Assembly: GCA_017307375.1 (NCBI GenBank)
Contig: JAFKFH010000025.1
Coordinates: 1 to 64,000, forward strand
Source: Alphaproteobacteria bacterium
Lineage (GTDB): Bacteria > Pseudomonadota > Alphaproteobacteria > Ferrovibrionales > Ferrovibrionaceae
DNA: 64,000 nt
Direction: 5' to 3'
The notes under the pieces are model-generated. The model was not told the origin of the DNA and did no database searches. It saw only the letters and a program-made list of their open reading frames with translations. The position numbers and the translations under genes are program-made. Shown in pieces: positions 44,816 to 54,850 of this stretch. Numbering within the stretch: the stretch's first letter is position 1; each line of letters opens with the position of its first letter.

Positions 44816-45706
44816 TCAAACCCGGACCCGGGCGACCTCGCCCGCCACCACCTGCTCCGGCCAGTCGCGGTGGTTCAGGACCTGGCCCTCGCGCCGGACC
44901 CGGTCGACGGCATCGAGGTCGACGGTCGCCGAAACCCAGCCCGGCTGGTCGACGGGGCCGGCCGCCAGGATCCCGTCATCGGGCAGGCCGCGGTCCGGGG
45001 CGGAGAAGAAGCCGGCGCGGCCCCGGTTCTCGTCGACCGCAAGCGACCATGGCGCCGACCCCACCGTCGGCGAGACGGCGACGACGCACTGGTTTTCGAG
45101 GGCACGGGACCGGGCACCGACCCAGACACGGTTCGAGCCCGCCAGGGTATCGGTGCAGGAGGGGGCCAGGATGATCTCGGCCCCGGCCTCGACCAGGGCG
45201 CGGGCGATCAGCGGGAATTCGACGTCGTAGCAGATGGCCAGGCCGATCCGGGCAAAGCCGGTCTCGATCACCTGCAGGCGCGATCCGCCGGCGATGTCCC
45301 AGTCCTCGCGCTCGAACCGGGTCATCACGATCTTGTCCTGCACGGCCATCGTGCCATCGGGCCCGAAGACGTGGACGCGGTTGCGATACCGGCCGTCGGG
45401 ATCGCGAACGGGAAAGCTTGCCGCCGCGATGTGGACGCGATGGCGGCGGGCGAGACCGGCATGCGTCTCGATGAAGCCGGGCAGCAGCGCCTGCATGCCC
45501 GCGATCTCGCGATGCAGGTCGCCCTGCATGGCCGGCGTGATCAGTGCGGCCAGTTCCATCGCGCCGTATTCGGGGAACAGCAGCAGGTCGGCACCGTCGC
45601 GGACACCCTCGGCCACCCAGGCGTCCAGCTTGGACTTCCAGCCGGCGAAATCGCGCTCGCGGGTAATCGGATATTGCGCGGCCTTCAGCCGGGCCGGCCG
45701 GCTCAT
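44816..45706 (-). CDS. Carbon-nitrogen hydrolase (nitrilase superfamily)
   Basis: A 296-residue amidase of the nitrilase superfamily. Catalytic E46 (LLLFPEYGAMEL), K125 (VQDKIVMTRFE) and C159 (GLAICYDVEFP) are all present. The subgroup looks like R-group omega-amidases or aliphatic amidases, not true nitrilases. The SnoaL-like gene downstream overlaps by 4 bases in reverse order (its stop covers this start), so they form one operon. Confidence 0.88.
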   Translation of the reverse strand: MSRPARLKAAQYPITRERDFAGWKSKLDAWVAEGVRDGADLLLFPEYGAMELAALITPAMQGDLHREIAGMQALLPGFIETHAGLARRHRVHIAAASFPVRDPDGRYRNRVHVFGPDGTMAVQDKIVMTRFEREDWDIAGGSRLQVIETGFARIGLAICYDVEFPLIARALVEAGAEIILAPSCTDTLAGSNRVWVGARSRALENQCVVAVSPTVGSAPWSLAVDENRGRAGFFSAPDRGLPDDGILAAGPVDQPGWVSATVDLDAVDRVRREGQVLNHRDWPEQVVAGEVARVRV

Positions 45707-46113
45707 ACCCCGACCTGGCGCAGCCAGTCGGCCAGGTTGTAATAGTTGGTGACGCGGGCGACGCGTCCGTTCTCGATGGCGAAGAACGCCCCGGCAGGCA
45801 GGCGGTAGGTCTGGCCGGTCGCCTCGGGCAGGCCGGCATCGGTGGCGAGGTACTTGCCCTCGACGACGAATTCGGCCGAGGCGCGGGTGCCGTCGTCGCT
45901 GGCCATCACCACCAGATCGACGATCTGTTCGGCATAGCAGCGGTTCATCCGGTCCATGAAGGCGCGGAAGGCATCGCGGCCGGTCTCACGGTCGCCATGA
46001 TTGATGTCGTGCACGACGCCATCGGTCAGCAGGCCGAGGAAATCGTCCCACCGACCGGCATTGAAGGCCTGGTAGTAGGACCGGATCAGGGCGACGGCGG
46101 CTTCACGCGTCAT
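45703..46113 (-). CDS. SnoaL-like/NTF2-fold protein
   Basis: A 136-residue protein with the NTF2-like cone fold. RSYYQAFNAGRWDDFLGLLT, VVHDINHGDRETGRDAFRAF and VTNYYNLADWLRQVGV match ketosteroid isomerase-related proteins that are often found next to nitrilase-family genes. Its stop overlaps the nitrilase start by 4 bases. Reaction unknown. ATG 46113 has CGGGAGTGT just upstream. Confidence 0.82.
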   Translation of the reverse strand: MTREAAVALIRSYYQAFNAGRWDDFLGLLTDGVVHDINHGDRETGRDAFRAFMDRMNRCYAEQIVDLVVMASDDGTRASAEFVVEGKYLATDAGLPEATGQTYRLPAGAFFAIENGRVARVTNYYNLADWLRQVGV

Positions 46114-46280
46114 GGCACACTCCCGAATCGAGGAAACGCCGGATATTGCCACCGGCGGATCGCGGCAGCAGCCCCGATTCCGACATCTTTCGTCGCCAGG
46201 ATCGCCGTCTTGCACCCGGCCCCGTCTCCGCCGATAGTCGGCGCCCGCCACCGATAGCCCTGCCGCCCCGAAGAGGTCCG

Positions 46281-48536
46281 ATGCCTGCCGGCCGCCCGCT
46301 CCGACTGCTGATCGTCCTGCTGACCCTGCTGCTGCCTTTCGCCACCCGCGCCGAGACCCCGCAGGAATCTGCCAACCGCCTGGCCGTCGAGGCCAAGCTG
46401 CTGGCCGAGAAGGCCGACGGGGCCGACGGCGACACCGCCCGCATCGAACTGCTGCGACAGGCCCAGGCCAAGCTGGACCAGATCCTGGTCGCCTTCCCCG
46501 GTACCGACATGGCGGTCAAGATCGCCGGCGGCGAGAAGGTGGCGGGGCTGACCCGCGGCGAACTGGCCGATCAGATCGCCCGGCTGTCCAGCCCCAATCC
46601 GGCCGCCACCACCGGCTGGCGGCAGTTCGCCCGCTTCACCGCCACGACATTCGAGACCGGCATCGACTGGGCGCGCGACCTCGCCGCCTATGCCGCGACC
46701 GTGCCGGCGCTGCTGGCCCTGATCCAGGCGCCCGACGGCGGGCTGTTCCGCTGGGTGGGGGCGGAACCGGCCTGGGCCTTCGGCATGACGCTCGTCGCCT
46801 ATTTCCTGCTCTACCAGGCCGTCACCCGGCTGGCGCCGGTGACCCAGCGCCGGCGCTGGGTCCGGGTGGTGGCCGAGCTTGCCGCGCTGGTGCTGGCGCT
46901 GGCCGTCGGCTACATCGTCGCCTTCATCTGGCTTGGCAGCCCCGGCTCGATCGCGGTCGTGACCGTCATGGTGCTGAACGTCTTCCTGCTCACCGAGGCG
47001 ATCCGGCTGGTCGCGCGCGCGGTGCTGCGCCCCGAAGCCGGGTCGAAGCGCTTCCTCAGCCTGTCCGATCGCGCCGCCGCCTATCTCTATCGCTGGCTGA
47101 ACCGCTTCGTCCTGGTCACGGGCTACGGCGTCCTGCTGCTCTACGGCATGGCATCGGGCAGCCTGCCGCCCTCGGCGCTGGCCGCGTTGCGCGCGATCCT
47201 CGCGGTCACGCTGTGGGCAATGGCCGTGACCGTGGTGGTCCAGACCCGCGCGCCCGCCCGCCGGCTGATCCGCGGCCGCCAGGATCCCGACGGCGGCGAC
47301 ATCGCGACCGCCTGGCATGCGCTGCGGCGGGTCGCGGCCAAGGCCTGGACGCCGGTCGCCATCGCCTATCTCAGCGTCCTGCTGCTCGTCTATCTCGCCC
47401 GCGAAACCCTGACCCTGCCGCTGATCGGCCGGTCGATCGCGACGATGGCGCTGCTGGTCGCGGCCGCGGCGGTCCAGGACCTGCTGATCCGGCGGCTCAC
47501 GCGCGGCATCGTGCTCTCCGAGCGTTCGCGCGAGCGGCTGCCCCAGCTCGAGGAACGGCTCAACCATTTCCTGACACCGGTCGGGCTTGCCGCGCGCATC
47601 GCGCTGATCGTCGTGGTCGCAGCGACGTTCCTGCAGATCTGGAACATCCTGCCGGTCAGCCAGTGGCTGACCAGCCCGGAGGGCGGCCGGCTGCTGCAGA
47701 CGCTGTTCTCGATCACCGTCATCCTGGCCTTCGCCCTGCTCGTCTGGATCGCCTTTGCCACCTGGGTCGAGGCACGGCTCAATCCGCGCGGGCAGACCGT
47801 GGCGGCCTCGCAGCGCCTGCGCACCTTGCTGGTCCTGGCACGCAACGCGGTGTCGATCACCCTGTCGGTGCTGGTCACGATGGTCATCCTGTCCGAGCTG
47901 GGCATCAATATCGGCCCGCTGCTGGCCGGTGCCGGCGTCGTCGGCCTGGCCGTCGGCTTCGGCGCGCAGAGCCTAGTCAAGGACATCATCAACGGCGCCT
48001 TCCTGCAGTTCGAAAACGCGCTGAACACCGGCGACGTGGTCACGGCCGGCGGCGTGTCGGGCGTGGTCGAACGGCTGACGATCCGCTCGGTGGGCCTGCG
48101 CGACGGCAGCGGCACATTCCACGTCATCCCGTTCTCGGCGATCGACAAGGTCGCCAACATGACCCGCGATTTCGCCTACCATGTCGCCGACATCCGCGTC
48201 GCCTACGACCAGGATGTCGAGCGCGCCTTCGAGGTGATCCGCAATGTCGGAGAAGGCCTGCGCCAGGACGAAGCCTGGTGCGGCAAGATCATCGACAAGA
48301 TCGACCTGCAGGGCGTCACCGCCTTCTCGGACGCCGGCATCGCGATCGGCGTGCGGCTGAAATGCCGGGCGGGGGATCAATGGGGGGTCGGGCGCGAGTT
48401 CAGCCGCCGGCTGAAGGCCGCCTTCGACCGCGAGGGCATTGCGATGCCGTTCCAGCAGCGCCTGGTCCAGGTCCGCGAGGAGCGGCCCGCCGACCGGCCG
48501 GCGCCGGCGGACACGCCCAAGCGGACCGAGGAATAG
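46281..48536 (+). CDS. Large MscS-type mechanosensitive ion channel
   Basis: A 751-residue channel of the YbdG/YjeP-like large MscS group. Signal peptide (LLIVLLTLLLPFATRAET), a periplasmic helical domain, about nine to eleven membrane helices, then the MscS core: AGAGVVGLAVGFGAQSLVKD, IINGAFLQFENALNTGDVV, IRSVGLRDGSGTFHVIPFSA. Pore helix Gly/Ala pattern is intact. GAGG lies 7 bases before ATG 46281. Divergent from the nitrilase operon. Confidence 0.92.
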   Translation: MPAGRPLRLLIVLLTLLLPFATRAETPQESANRLAVEAKLLAEKADGADGDTARIELLRQAQAKLDQILVAFPGTDMAVKIAGGEKVAGLTRGELADQIARLSSPNPAATTGWRQFARFTATTFETGIDWARDLAAYAATVPALLALIQAPDGGLFRWVGAEPAWAFGMTLVAYFLLYQAVTRLAPVTQRRRWVRVVAELAALVLALAVGYIVAFIWLGSPGSIAVVTVMVLNVFLLTEAIRLVARAVLRPEAGSKRFLSLSDRAAAYLYRWLNRFVLVTGYGVLLLYGMASGSLPPSALAALRAILAVTLWAMAVTVVVQTRAPARRLIRGRQDPDGGDIATAWHALRRVAAKAWTPVAIAYLSVLLLVYLARETLTLPLIGRSIATMALLVAAAAVQDLLIRRLTRGIVLSERSRERLPQLEERLNHFLTPVGLAARIALIVVVAATFLQIWNILPVSQWLTSPEGGRLLQTLFSITVILAFALLVWIAFATWVEARLNPRGQTVAASQRLRTLLVLARNAVSITLSVLVTMVILSELGINIGPLLAGAGVVGLAVGFGAQSLVKDIINGAFLQFENALNTGDVVTAGGVSGVVERLTIRSVGLRDGSGTFHVIPFSAIDKVANMTRDFAYHVADIRVAYDQDVERAFEVIRNVGEGLRQDEAWCGKIIDKIDLQGVTAFSDAGIAIGVRLKCRAGDQWGVGREFSRRLKAAFDREGIAMPFQQRLVQVREERPADRPAPADTPKRTEE

Positions 48537-48539
48537 GCG

Positions 48540-49682
48540 TCAGGCCAGGCTGAGGATGGTGCCCGCGACCGCCTGGGCGCGGGGCACCAGCGTTTCCAGC
48601 CGGCAGAATTCGCGGTCGGTATGCGGCTTGCCGCCGACCGGGCCGAGGCCGCACAGCGTCGGCACGCCGAGACTGGCGGTGAACCCGGAATCGGCACAGC
48701 CGCCGGTGAATTCGCCCTCGACCTCGAAGCCGATCTCGGCGGCGACCCGGCGATAGCGCGCCATCAGCTCGGCGGCGTGGCGCTCCTCCAGCGGCAGCAT
48801 GACGTGGCCGCGCGTCAGCGTCGCGGTCGCGCCCGGCAGTTCCTCGGCCGCGACGATCGCCTCGATCCGGGCCATCACGTCGTCGAGCTGGGCCAGCGAC
48901 ATGACCCGCACGTCGATCTCGGCCCGCGCCGCCGGCGCCACCGTATTGACCGACACGCCGCCCGCGATCTTGCCGACGTTGATGGTCAGCCCGGTGGCAT
49001 AGTCGGTCAGCGCATGCAGCTTGCGGATCTTGGCGGCCAGCACCTCGATCGCGCTGATGCCGTCGGCATGGGCCATGCCGGAATGGGCGGCGCGGCCGGC
49101 AACATCGAGGATCAGCGTGGCCCCGCCCTTGCGCGAGGTGACCACGTTGCCGGTGATCCGCCCCGGCTCGGCATTCAGCACGGCCCGGGCATCGCGCGCC
49201 GCCGCCTCGATGAAGGGCCGGCCGGCGGCCGAACCGATCTCCTCGTCCGAGGTGAACAGCGCCCGCAGTGGAAACGGCGCCCCGCCGGCGCGGGCAAAGG
49301 CGCGCAGCACGAAGCAGTTCAGCACCAGACCCGATTTCATGTCGGCGACGCCCGGGCCGAAGGCAAGATCGCCGTCGCGGGTATAGCCGCGCGTCGCCAC
49401 CGTGCCTTTCGGAAAGACGGTGTCGCGATGGCCCATCAGCAGGACATGGGCGCCCGCGTCACGGCCGGGCACCTGGGCTGCGAGCACGTCGCCGAACGCC
49501 GCGACCGGATGGCGATCGACCGCGACGCCATCCTCGGCCAGCAGTTCGGCGATCGCATCGGCTACCGCATCGGTACCGGCCTTGTCGTAGGAATTCGAAT
49601 CGATGTCGACCAGCCGCTGCAGGAATTCCTCCATCGCCGGGCGCTGGGTGGCAAGCCAGCCGTAGACCGCCTCGCGGGTCAT
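48540..49682 (-). CDS. M20-family metallopeptidase (ArgE/CPG2-like)
   Basis: A 380-residue di-zinc peptidase. Ligands lie in LMGHRDTVFPKG, GPGVADMKSGL, TSDEEIGS and GGKPHTDREFC; AHSGMAHADGISA is the dimerisation-domain His region. Resembles carboxypeptidase G2-type enzymes that release a C-terminal Glu or deacylate amino acids. No signal peptide, so cytoplasmic. Last gene of the operon 56371-48540; its ATG overlaps the preceding M20 gene's stop, so imported peptides are probably processed here. Confidence 0.9.
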   Translation of the reverse strand: MTREAVYGWLATQRPAMEEFLQRLVDIDSNSYDKAGTDAVADAIAELLAEDGVAVDRHPVAAFGDVLAAQVPGRDAGAHVLLMGHRDTVFPKGTVATRGYTRDGDLAFGPGVADMKSGLVLNCFVLRAFARAGGAPFPLRALFTSDEEIGSAAGRPFIEAAARDARAVLNAEPGRITGNVVTSRKGGATLILDVAGRAAHSGMAHADGISAIEVLAAKIRKLHALTDYATGLTINVGKIAGGVSVNTVAPAARAEIDVRVMSLAQLDDVMARIEAIVAAEELPGATATLTRGHVMLPLEERHAAELMARYRRVAAEIGFEVEGEFTGGCADSGFTASLGVPTLCGLGPVGGKPHTDREFCRLETLVPRAQAVAGTILSLA

Positions 49683-51084
49683 GCGCGCCGCCGGCGCACG
49701 GCCTGGCCCTCCTCGCCCAGATCCCAGAACAGCCCGGCCATGATCTGCAAGGCCTCGCGCGCGACCGAACCCAGCAGATGTTCGTTGGGCGCATGCTGCG
49801 AGCAGGCCGGATAGGAATGCGGCACCCAGATCGTCGGCAGGCCCAGGATATCGGCAAAGACGTCGTTGGGCAGCGAGCCGCCGAGATTGGGCAGCAGCGC
49901 CGGCTTCTTGCCGGTAGTCCGGGTCAGCGAGGCCAGCGCCCAGCCGACCCACGGGTCCTCGGGGTCGAGGCGCGTGGCGTTCATCGTCTCGATCCGGGCC
50001 GGCGAGACGGCGACCATGCCGAAGCCATGGGCGTCGAGATGGGCACGGATCGCCGGCACGAAGCTTTCGGGATCGCAGCCGACGACGAAGCGCAGCTGGC
50101 AATGGGCCGAGGCGCGCGGCGGCACGGCATTGACCGGGGCATCCGGATTGCCGGTGCGGAAGGCCAGCACCTCCAGCGCGTTCCAGGCCAGCACGCGCTC
50201 GGTCGGCGTCAGGCCTTCTCCCCCCAGTCGGCATCGACGTCGGGATCGCCCGGACCGCCGCCGACCTCGATGTCGGCCAGGGCTGCGCGCACCGCATTCG
50301 GGATCGGCGGCGGGCGCAGTGCCGCGATGCGGATGACGCCGTCACCGTCGACCATGCTGGCTATGGCATTGGCCAGCACGGTGCCGGGGTTGCGCAACAG
50401 CCCGCCCCAGTTGCCGGAATGGTGGCCACCGTCGCGCAGGTTGACGCTCAGATCGAAGTTGAAGCAGCCGCGCGAGCCCAGGAAGATGGTGGGCCGTGAT
50501 GCCGCCAGCCGCGGCCCGTCCGAGGCGATCAGCAGGTCGGCCCGCAGCGCGTCGCGATGGGCGCGGGCAACGGCGGCAAGACCGGGCGATCCGGTCTCCT
50601 CGCCCATTTCCAGGATGACCTTGACGTTGAAGCCGAGCCTGCCGCCGCGCGCCTCGATCACCTGGGCCAGCGCGGCGAGATTGATCGTGTGCTGGCCCTT
50701 GTTGTCGGCAGTGCCGCGGCCATAGAGGCGGTCGCCGTCGACCACGATCGACCAGGGCGACAGGCCCTGGCGCCACTGCGCGTCGTAGCCGCGCACCACG
50801 TCGCCATGGCCGTAGGTCAGCACGGTCGGCAGGGCCGGATCCTCGATCCGCTCGCCCAGCAGGAACGGGCCGAAGCCGTCGACCGGATTGGCGACGATCC
50901 GGCTGGTGAAGCCGAGACGGCCAAGCGCCGGCGCGATCTCGTCCGCGAGATAGGCCCGCAGCGGTTCGGCGCGATCGGCTTCCTGGCTTTCGGTGCGGAA
51001 ACCGACGCGACGATCGAGTTCGGCAAGAAAGCCGCCGTCGTCGAAATGGCGGGCGGCGGCGTCGATGGCAGCCTGGCGGGTCAT
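49679..51084 (-). pseudogene. M20-family peptidase, frameshifted at a six-G run
   Basis: Two frames together make one M20 peptidase of about 468 residues. The first part (51084 to stop at 50209) has TYGHGDVVRGYD, GRGTADNKGQH and LEMGEETGSPG, that is the zinc ligands and catalytic Glu. The second part (about 50224 to 49679) continues without its own start as LTPTERVLAWNALEVLAF and ends with the conserved SYPACSQHAPNEHLL. The break is at six C bases at 50220-50225 (six G on the coding strand); one extra G would join the frames. Either a real -1 frameshift, ribosomal slippage or an assembly error. Sits between the ATPase gene and the second M20 gene with ATGA overlaps. Confidence 0.85.
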
Positions 51085-52052
51085 GGCGCGGAACCTTGTT
51101 CGAGGGGAAAGTGACAGGAAACCGTGCCGCCGGGCGTGCCGGTGGGCTGCGGCACCTCGATGCGACAGCGTTCTGCGGCAAGGGTGCAACGCGGATGGAA
51201 GCTGCAGCCCGGCGGTGGCGAGATCGGATTGGGAAAGCTGCCGCCCAGGCCCGGATCGGGTACGCCCAGCCCGGGTTCCGGGGTCAGCACCGAGGCCAGC
51301 AGCGCCCTGGTATAGGCATGGCGCGGATGCGCGAACAGGCTGGCCCGGTCGGCCTGTTCGACCAGCCGCCCGAGATACATGACGGCCACCCGGTCGGCGA
51401 GATGCTCGACGACGGCGAGGTTGTGGCTGATGAACAGGTAGGTCAAGCCGAACTCGCGGCGCAGCGTGACCAGCAGGTTCAGGATCTGCGCCTGGACGGA
51501 GACGTCGAGGGCCGAGGTCGGCTCGTCGCAGATGACGACGTCCGGCCGCATGACCAGCGCGCGCGCGATCGCCACGCGCTGGCGCTGGCCGCCCGACATC
51601 TGGTTCGGATAGGCGTCGGCATGCCGCCGGGCGAGCCCCACGACGTCGAGCATTTCGGCAACGCGTGCCCGGCGTTCCTCGGGCGTGCCGATGCCGTGCA
51701 CCACCAGCGGCAGAGCGACGATCTGGCTCACCGTCTTGCGCGGGTTCAACGACGAATAGGGGTCCTGGAAGATCGGCTGGATGCGGCGGGCCATGGCCCG
51801 GCGGCGCGACGCGTCCAGCACCTCGCCGTCGACCAGGATCTGGCCTGCCGTGGGAGCGAGCAGGCCGAGCAGCATGCGGGCGATCGTGGTCTTGCCGCTG
51901 CCCGACTCGCCGACCAGGGCCAGCGTCTCGCCGCGCCGGATCGTCAGGTCGACGCCGTCGACCGCGACCAGGCTTGCCGGCTTGGCGAACATGCCCCGGC
52001 TGATCGGATAGACCTTGCGCACGCCACGCAGTTCGAGGACGGCCTTGTCCAT
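51081..52052 (-). CDS. Peptide-type ABC importer ATPase, DppF type
   Basis: A 323-residue ATPase. Walker [10 protein letters not shown], signature [20 protein letters not shown], Walker [15 protein letters not shown], and the C-terminal oligopeptide-transporter extension with Cys motif ([15 protein letters not shown]) are seen. [16 protein letters not shown] is typical of DppF/OppF. The ATG at 52052 overlaps the DppD stop. Works with the 52052-53020 ATPase. Confidence 0.92.
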   Translation of the reverse strand: MDKAVLELRGVRKVYPISRGMFAKPASLVAVDGVDLTIRRGETLALVGESGSGKTTIARMLLGLLAPTAGQILVDGEVLDASRRRAMARRIQPIFQDPYSSLNPRKTVSQIVALPLVVHGIGTPEERRARVAEMLDVVGLARRHADAYPNQMSGGQRQRVAIARALVMRPDVVICDEPTSALDVSVQAQILNLLVTLRREFGLTYLFISHNLAVVEHLADRVAVMYLGRLVEQADRASLFAHPRHAYTRALLASVLTPEPGLGVPDPGLGGSFPNPISPPPGCSFHPRCTLAAERCRIEVPQPTGTPGGTVSCHFPLEQGSAP

Positions 52053-53020
52053 CACGCGGCCCCCACGCAACGCACCGCCTGCCCGGCCAGGCCCTGCCGC
52101 CACGGCACCGGGCCGGCGCAGGCGTCGCGCGCCTCGCCGCAGCGATTGCGGAAGGCGCAGCCTTCGAGCCGGCCGGTCAGGCTGGGGACGATGCCCGGGA
52201 TCGATCCCAGCATCTCGCCCGGCCGGGTGCGGCCGGGCACCGGGATACAGGCGAGCAGCCCGCGGGTATAGGGGTGAGACGGGGCGGCGAACAGCGAAGC
52301 GACCGGACCGGTCTCGACGATCTCGCCGGCATACATCACCGCGACCCGGTCGGCGACGCGGGCGACGACGCCGAGGTCGTGGGTGATCAGCACCACCGCC
52401 ATGCCGAATTCCTGCTGCAGTTCGCGCAGCAGGTGCAGGATCTGCGCCTGGATGGTGACGTCGAGCGCCGTGGTCGGTTCGTCGGCGATGATCAGCTCGG
52501 GGCCGCACATCAGTGCCATCGCGATCATGACGCGCTGGCGCAGCCCGCCCGAAAGCTGATGCGGATACTGGCCCAGCCGGCTTGCCGCGGCGGTGATGCC
52601 GACGCGTTCAAGCAGGTGGACGGCCCGGTCGCGTGCCTGGGCCGCAGTCACCTTGCGATGGCGCGACAGCGCCTCGGTCAGCTGGTTGCCGATGGTATAG
52701 GCCGGGTTCAGCGACGTCATCGGCTCCTGGAAGATCATCGCCATGCGGTTGCCGCGCAGGTCGGCCATCCGCCGTTCCGGCAGCGTGGTGAGCTCCGCGC
52801 CGGCAAAACGCAGCGCAGCGGCACGACGGCGCGCCCGCGACGGCAGCAGGCCCATCAGCGCCAGCGACGTCAGCGACTTGCCGCAGCCGGATTCGCCGAC
52901 GAGACAGACCAGTTCGCCGCGATCGACATGGAAATCGATGCCGCGCACGGCATGCAGCGTACTGTGACCCAGCGGAATGTCGACATGGAGGTCGCGGACC
53001 TCGAGCAGGTGATCGGTCAT
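52052..53020 (-). CDS. Peptide-type ABC importer ATPase, DppD type
   Basis: A 322-residue ATPase. Walker [11 protein letters not shown], signature [16 protein letters not shown], Walker [15 protein letters not shown], switch His in [14 protein letters not shown], and the C-terminal [14 protein letters not shown] extension that binds an iron-sulfur cluster or zinc in this family. The usable start is ATG 53020 (MTDHLLEV); the longer frame to 53053 reads into the intergenic region of DppC. Confidence 0.92.
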   Translation of the reverse strand: MTDHLLEVRDLHVDIPLGHSTLHAVRGIDFHVDRGELVCLVGESGCGKSLTSLALMGLLPSRARRRAAALRFAGAELTTLPERRMADLRGNRMAMIFQEPMTSLNPAYTIGNQLTEALSRHRKVTAAQARDRAVHLLERVGITAAASRLGQYPHQLSGGLRQRVMIAMALMCGPELIIADEPTTALDVTIQAQILHLLRELQQEFGMAVVLITHDLGVVARVADRVAVMYAGEIVETGPVASLFAAPSHPYTRGLLACIPVPGRTRPGEMLGSIPGIVPSLTGRLEGCAFRNRCGEARDACAGPVPWRQGLAGQAVRCVGAA

Positions 53021-53024
53021 CGCG

Positions 53025-53921
53025 TCAGTTCCGGTTTTCCGGCGCGGTGGCATCGCGGATGCCGTCGCCGACGAGATTGATGGCCAGGACGAGGATCAGC
53101 AGCGTCACGCCGGGAATGGCGATCACCCAGGGCGAAAAGAACATGTACTGCTTGCCCTCGGCGATCATCAGCCCCCAGGAGGGTGCCGGCGGCGGCACGC
53201 CGAGGCCGAGGAACGACAGCGTCGCCTCGAGCAGGATGGCATGCGCCATTTCCAGCGTCGCGACCACGATCAGCGCGTTCAGAATGTTGGGCAGCAGCTC
53301 GGACAGCAGGATACGTGTCGTCGAGCAGCCGATCGCCTGGGCCGCCGCGATGTAGTCGCCATGGCAGACCTGCATCGTGGCGCTGCGGGTGACGACGGCG
53401 AAGCGATCCCACAGCAGGAAGCCCAGCACCAGGATGACGACCTGCAGCGATCCGCCGACCAGCGAGGCGACGGCCAGCGCCACCAGGACCACCGGCATGG
53501 CCAGTCGCGTGGTGATCAGGTAGTTGATCACCGCGTCGGTACGGCCGCCGAAATAGCCGGCCAGCACCCCCAGCGTCGTGCCGATCAGGCCCGAGATGAC
53601 GGTCGCCGACAGGCCGATGATCAGCGACAGGCGGCTGCCGTAGATCAGCCGGCTGAGATAGTCGCGGCCGAGCTTGTCGGTGCCGAGGACATGTTCCCAG
53701 GTTCCCTTGGCATGCCAGATCGGCGGGATCAGCCGGCGCGACAGGTTCTGGGCATACGGATCGTGCGGCGCCAGCAGCGGCGCGAAGATCGCCACCAGCG
53801 CGACCAGGACGAGGATGATGCCGCCGAGCATCAGGCCGTGATGGCCGAAGACGCGGCGCATCGCGGTGGCAAACACCGAGCGGGGCGGCAGATGGTCGGA
53901 AAGCGGAAGGGTCGCGGTCAT
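53025..53921 (-). CDS. Peptide-type ABC importer permease, DppC type
   Basis: A 298-residue permease. N-terminal helix (GLMLGGIILVLVALVAIFAP), HVLGTDKLGRDYLSRLIYGS, and the EAA loop YIAAAQAIGCSTTRILLSEL with LPNILNALIV. About six membrane helices. Four bases before the DppD gene and one base after the DppB gene. Confidence 0.92.
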   Translation of the reverse strand: MTATLPLSDHLPPRSVFATAMRRVFGHHGLMLGGIILVLVALVAIFAPLLAPHDPYAQNLSRRLIPPIWHAKGTWEHVLGTDKLGRDYLSRLIYGSRLSLIIGLSATVISGLIGTTLGVLAGYFGGRTDAVINYLITTRLAMPVVLVALAVASLVGGSLQVVILVLGFLLWDRFAVVTRSATMQVCHGDYIAAAQAIGCSTTRILLSELLPNILNALIVVATLEMAHAILLEATLSFLGLGVPPPAPSWGLMIAEGKQYMFFSPWVIAIPGVTLLILVLAINLVGDGIRDATAPENRN

Positions 53922-53922
53922 G

Positions 53923-54840
53923 TCAGCGCACCCGGATGCGCGGATCGATCGCCGCGTTGAGGAGATCGGCGCCGAGCGTCAGCAGGATATAGATCGATGC
54001 GAGGATCAGGACGATCGCCTGCATCACCGGATAGTCGTTGCGGGCGATCGCTTCCCAGGCGAGATAGCCCAGGCCGTGCAGCGAGAACACCGCCTCGATG
54101 ACGAGCGAACCGCCGAGCATGAAGCCGAGCTGAACCGCAGCCAGCGCGATCACCGGGATGATCGCGTTGCGCAGGGCATGCTTGAACATGATCGTGCCCG
54201 TCCGCAGGCCCTTGGCGCGGGCCGTGCGGATATAGTCGGATCCGAGCACGTCGAGCATGCCGGTCCGGGTCAGCCGCATGATCGCGGGCGTCGCATAGTA
54301 GCCGAGCGCGACCACCGGCAGGATGAAACCCTGCCAGCTGTCGGCACCGGAGGCCGGCAGCCAGCGCAGTTGCACCGAGAAGACGATGATCAGCGTCAGG
54401 CCGAACCAGAAGCTCGGCATCGCCTGGCCGAGTACCGCGATCACCAGCGCCAGGCGATCGATCCAGCTGTCGCGCTTGATCGCGGCGATCACCCCGAGCG
54501 GAATGGCGACGATCAGCGCGAAGGCCAGCGCCAGGCCGCCCAGGATCATGGTGACCGGCAGGCGCGAGGCGATCAGGTCGATCACCCGGTCCTGGAAATA
54601 ATAGGACCGGCCGAAATCGAGCTGCACCGCATGCCATAGCCAGTCGGCGAACTGGGTGACCAGCGGGCGATCCAGGCCGTATTGCTTGCGCACGGCCTCG
54701 ATCTGGGCGGCGGTGGCTTCCGGCCCGGCGATCGACGTGGCGAGATCGCCCGACAGATGCAGCAACAGGAAACAGGCGAGCGACACGGTGAACGCCACCG
54801 CGATCGCCACGCCCAGTCGGCGCAGCGCGAACCGCAACAT
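53923..54840 (-). CDS. Peptide-type ABC importer permease, DppB type
   Basis: A 305-residue permease with an N-terminal helix (GVAIAVAFTVSLACFLLLHL), FGRSYYFQDRVIDLI, and the EAA loop YIRTARAKGLRTGTIMFKHA, then LRNAIIPVIALA. Typical DppB order and size. It follows the binding-protein gene by 10 bases. Confidence 0.92.
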   Translation of the reverse strand: MLRFALRRLGVAIAVAFTVSLACFLLLHLSGDLATSIAGPEATAAQIEAVRKQYGLDRPLVTQFADWLWHAVQLDFGRSYYFQDRVIDLIASRLPVTMILGGLALAFALIVAIPLGVIAAIKRDSWIDRLALVIAVLGQAMPSFWFGLTLIIVFSVQLRWLPASGADSWQGFILPVVALGYYATPAIMRLTRTGMLDVLGSDYIRTARAKGLRTGTIMFKHALRNAIIPVIALAAVQLGFMLGGSLVIEAVFSLHGLGYLAWEAIARNDYPVMQAIVLILASIYILLTLGADLLNAAIDPRIRVR

Positions 54841-54850
54841 GACGCGTCGC

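Noticed and set aside
46110-47567. Minus-strand open frame opposite the second mscS gene
   Set aside because: Gln/Arg/Gly-rich shadow without motifs; only its overlap with the SnoaL-like gene region is real, in another frame.
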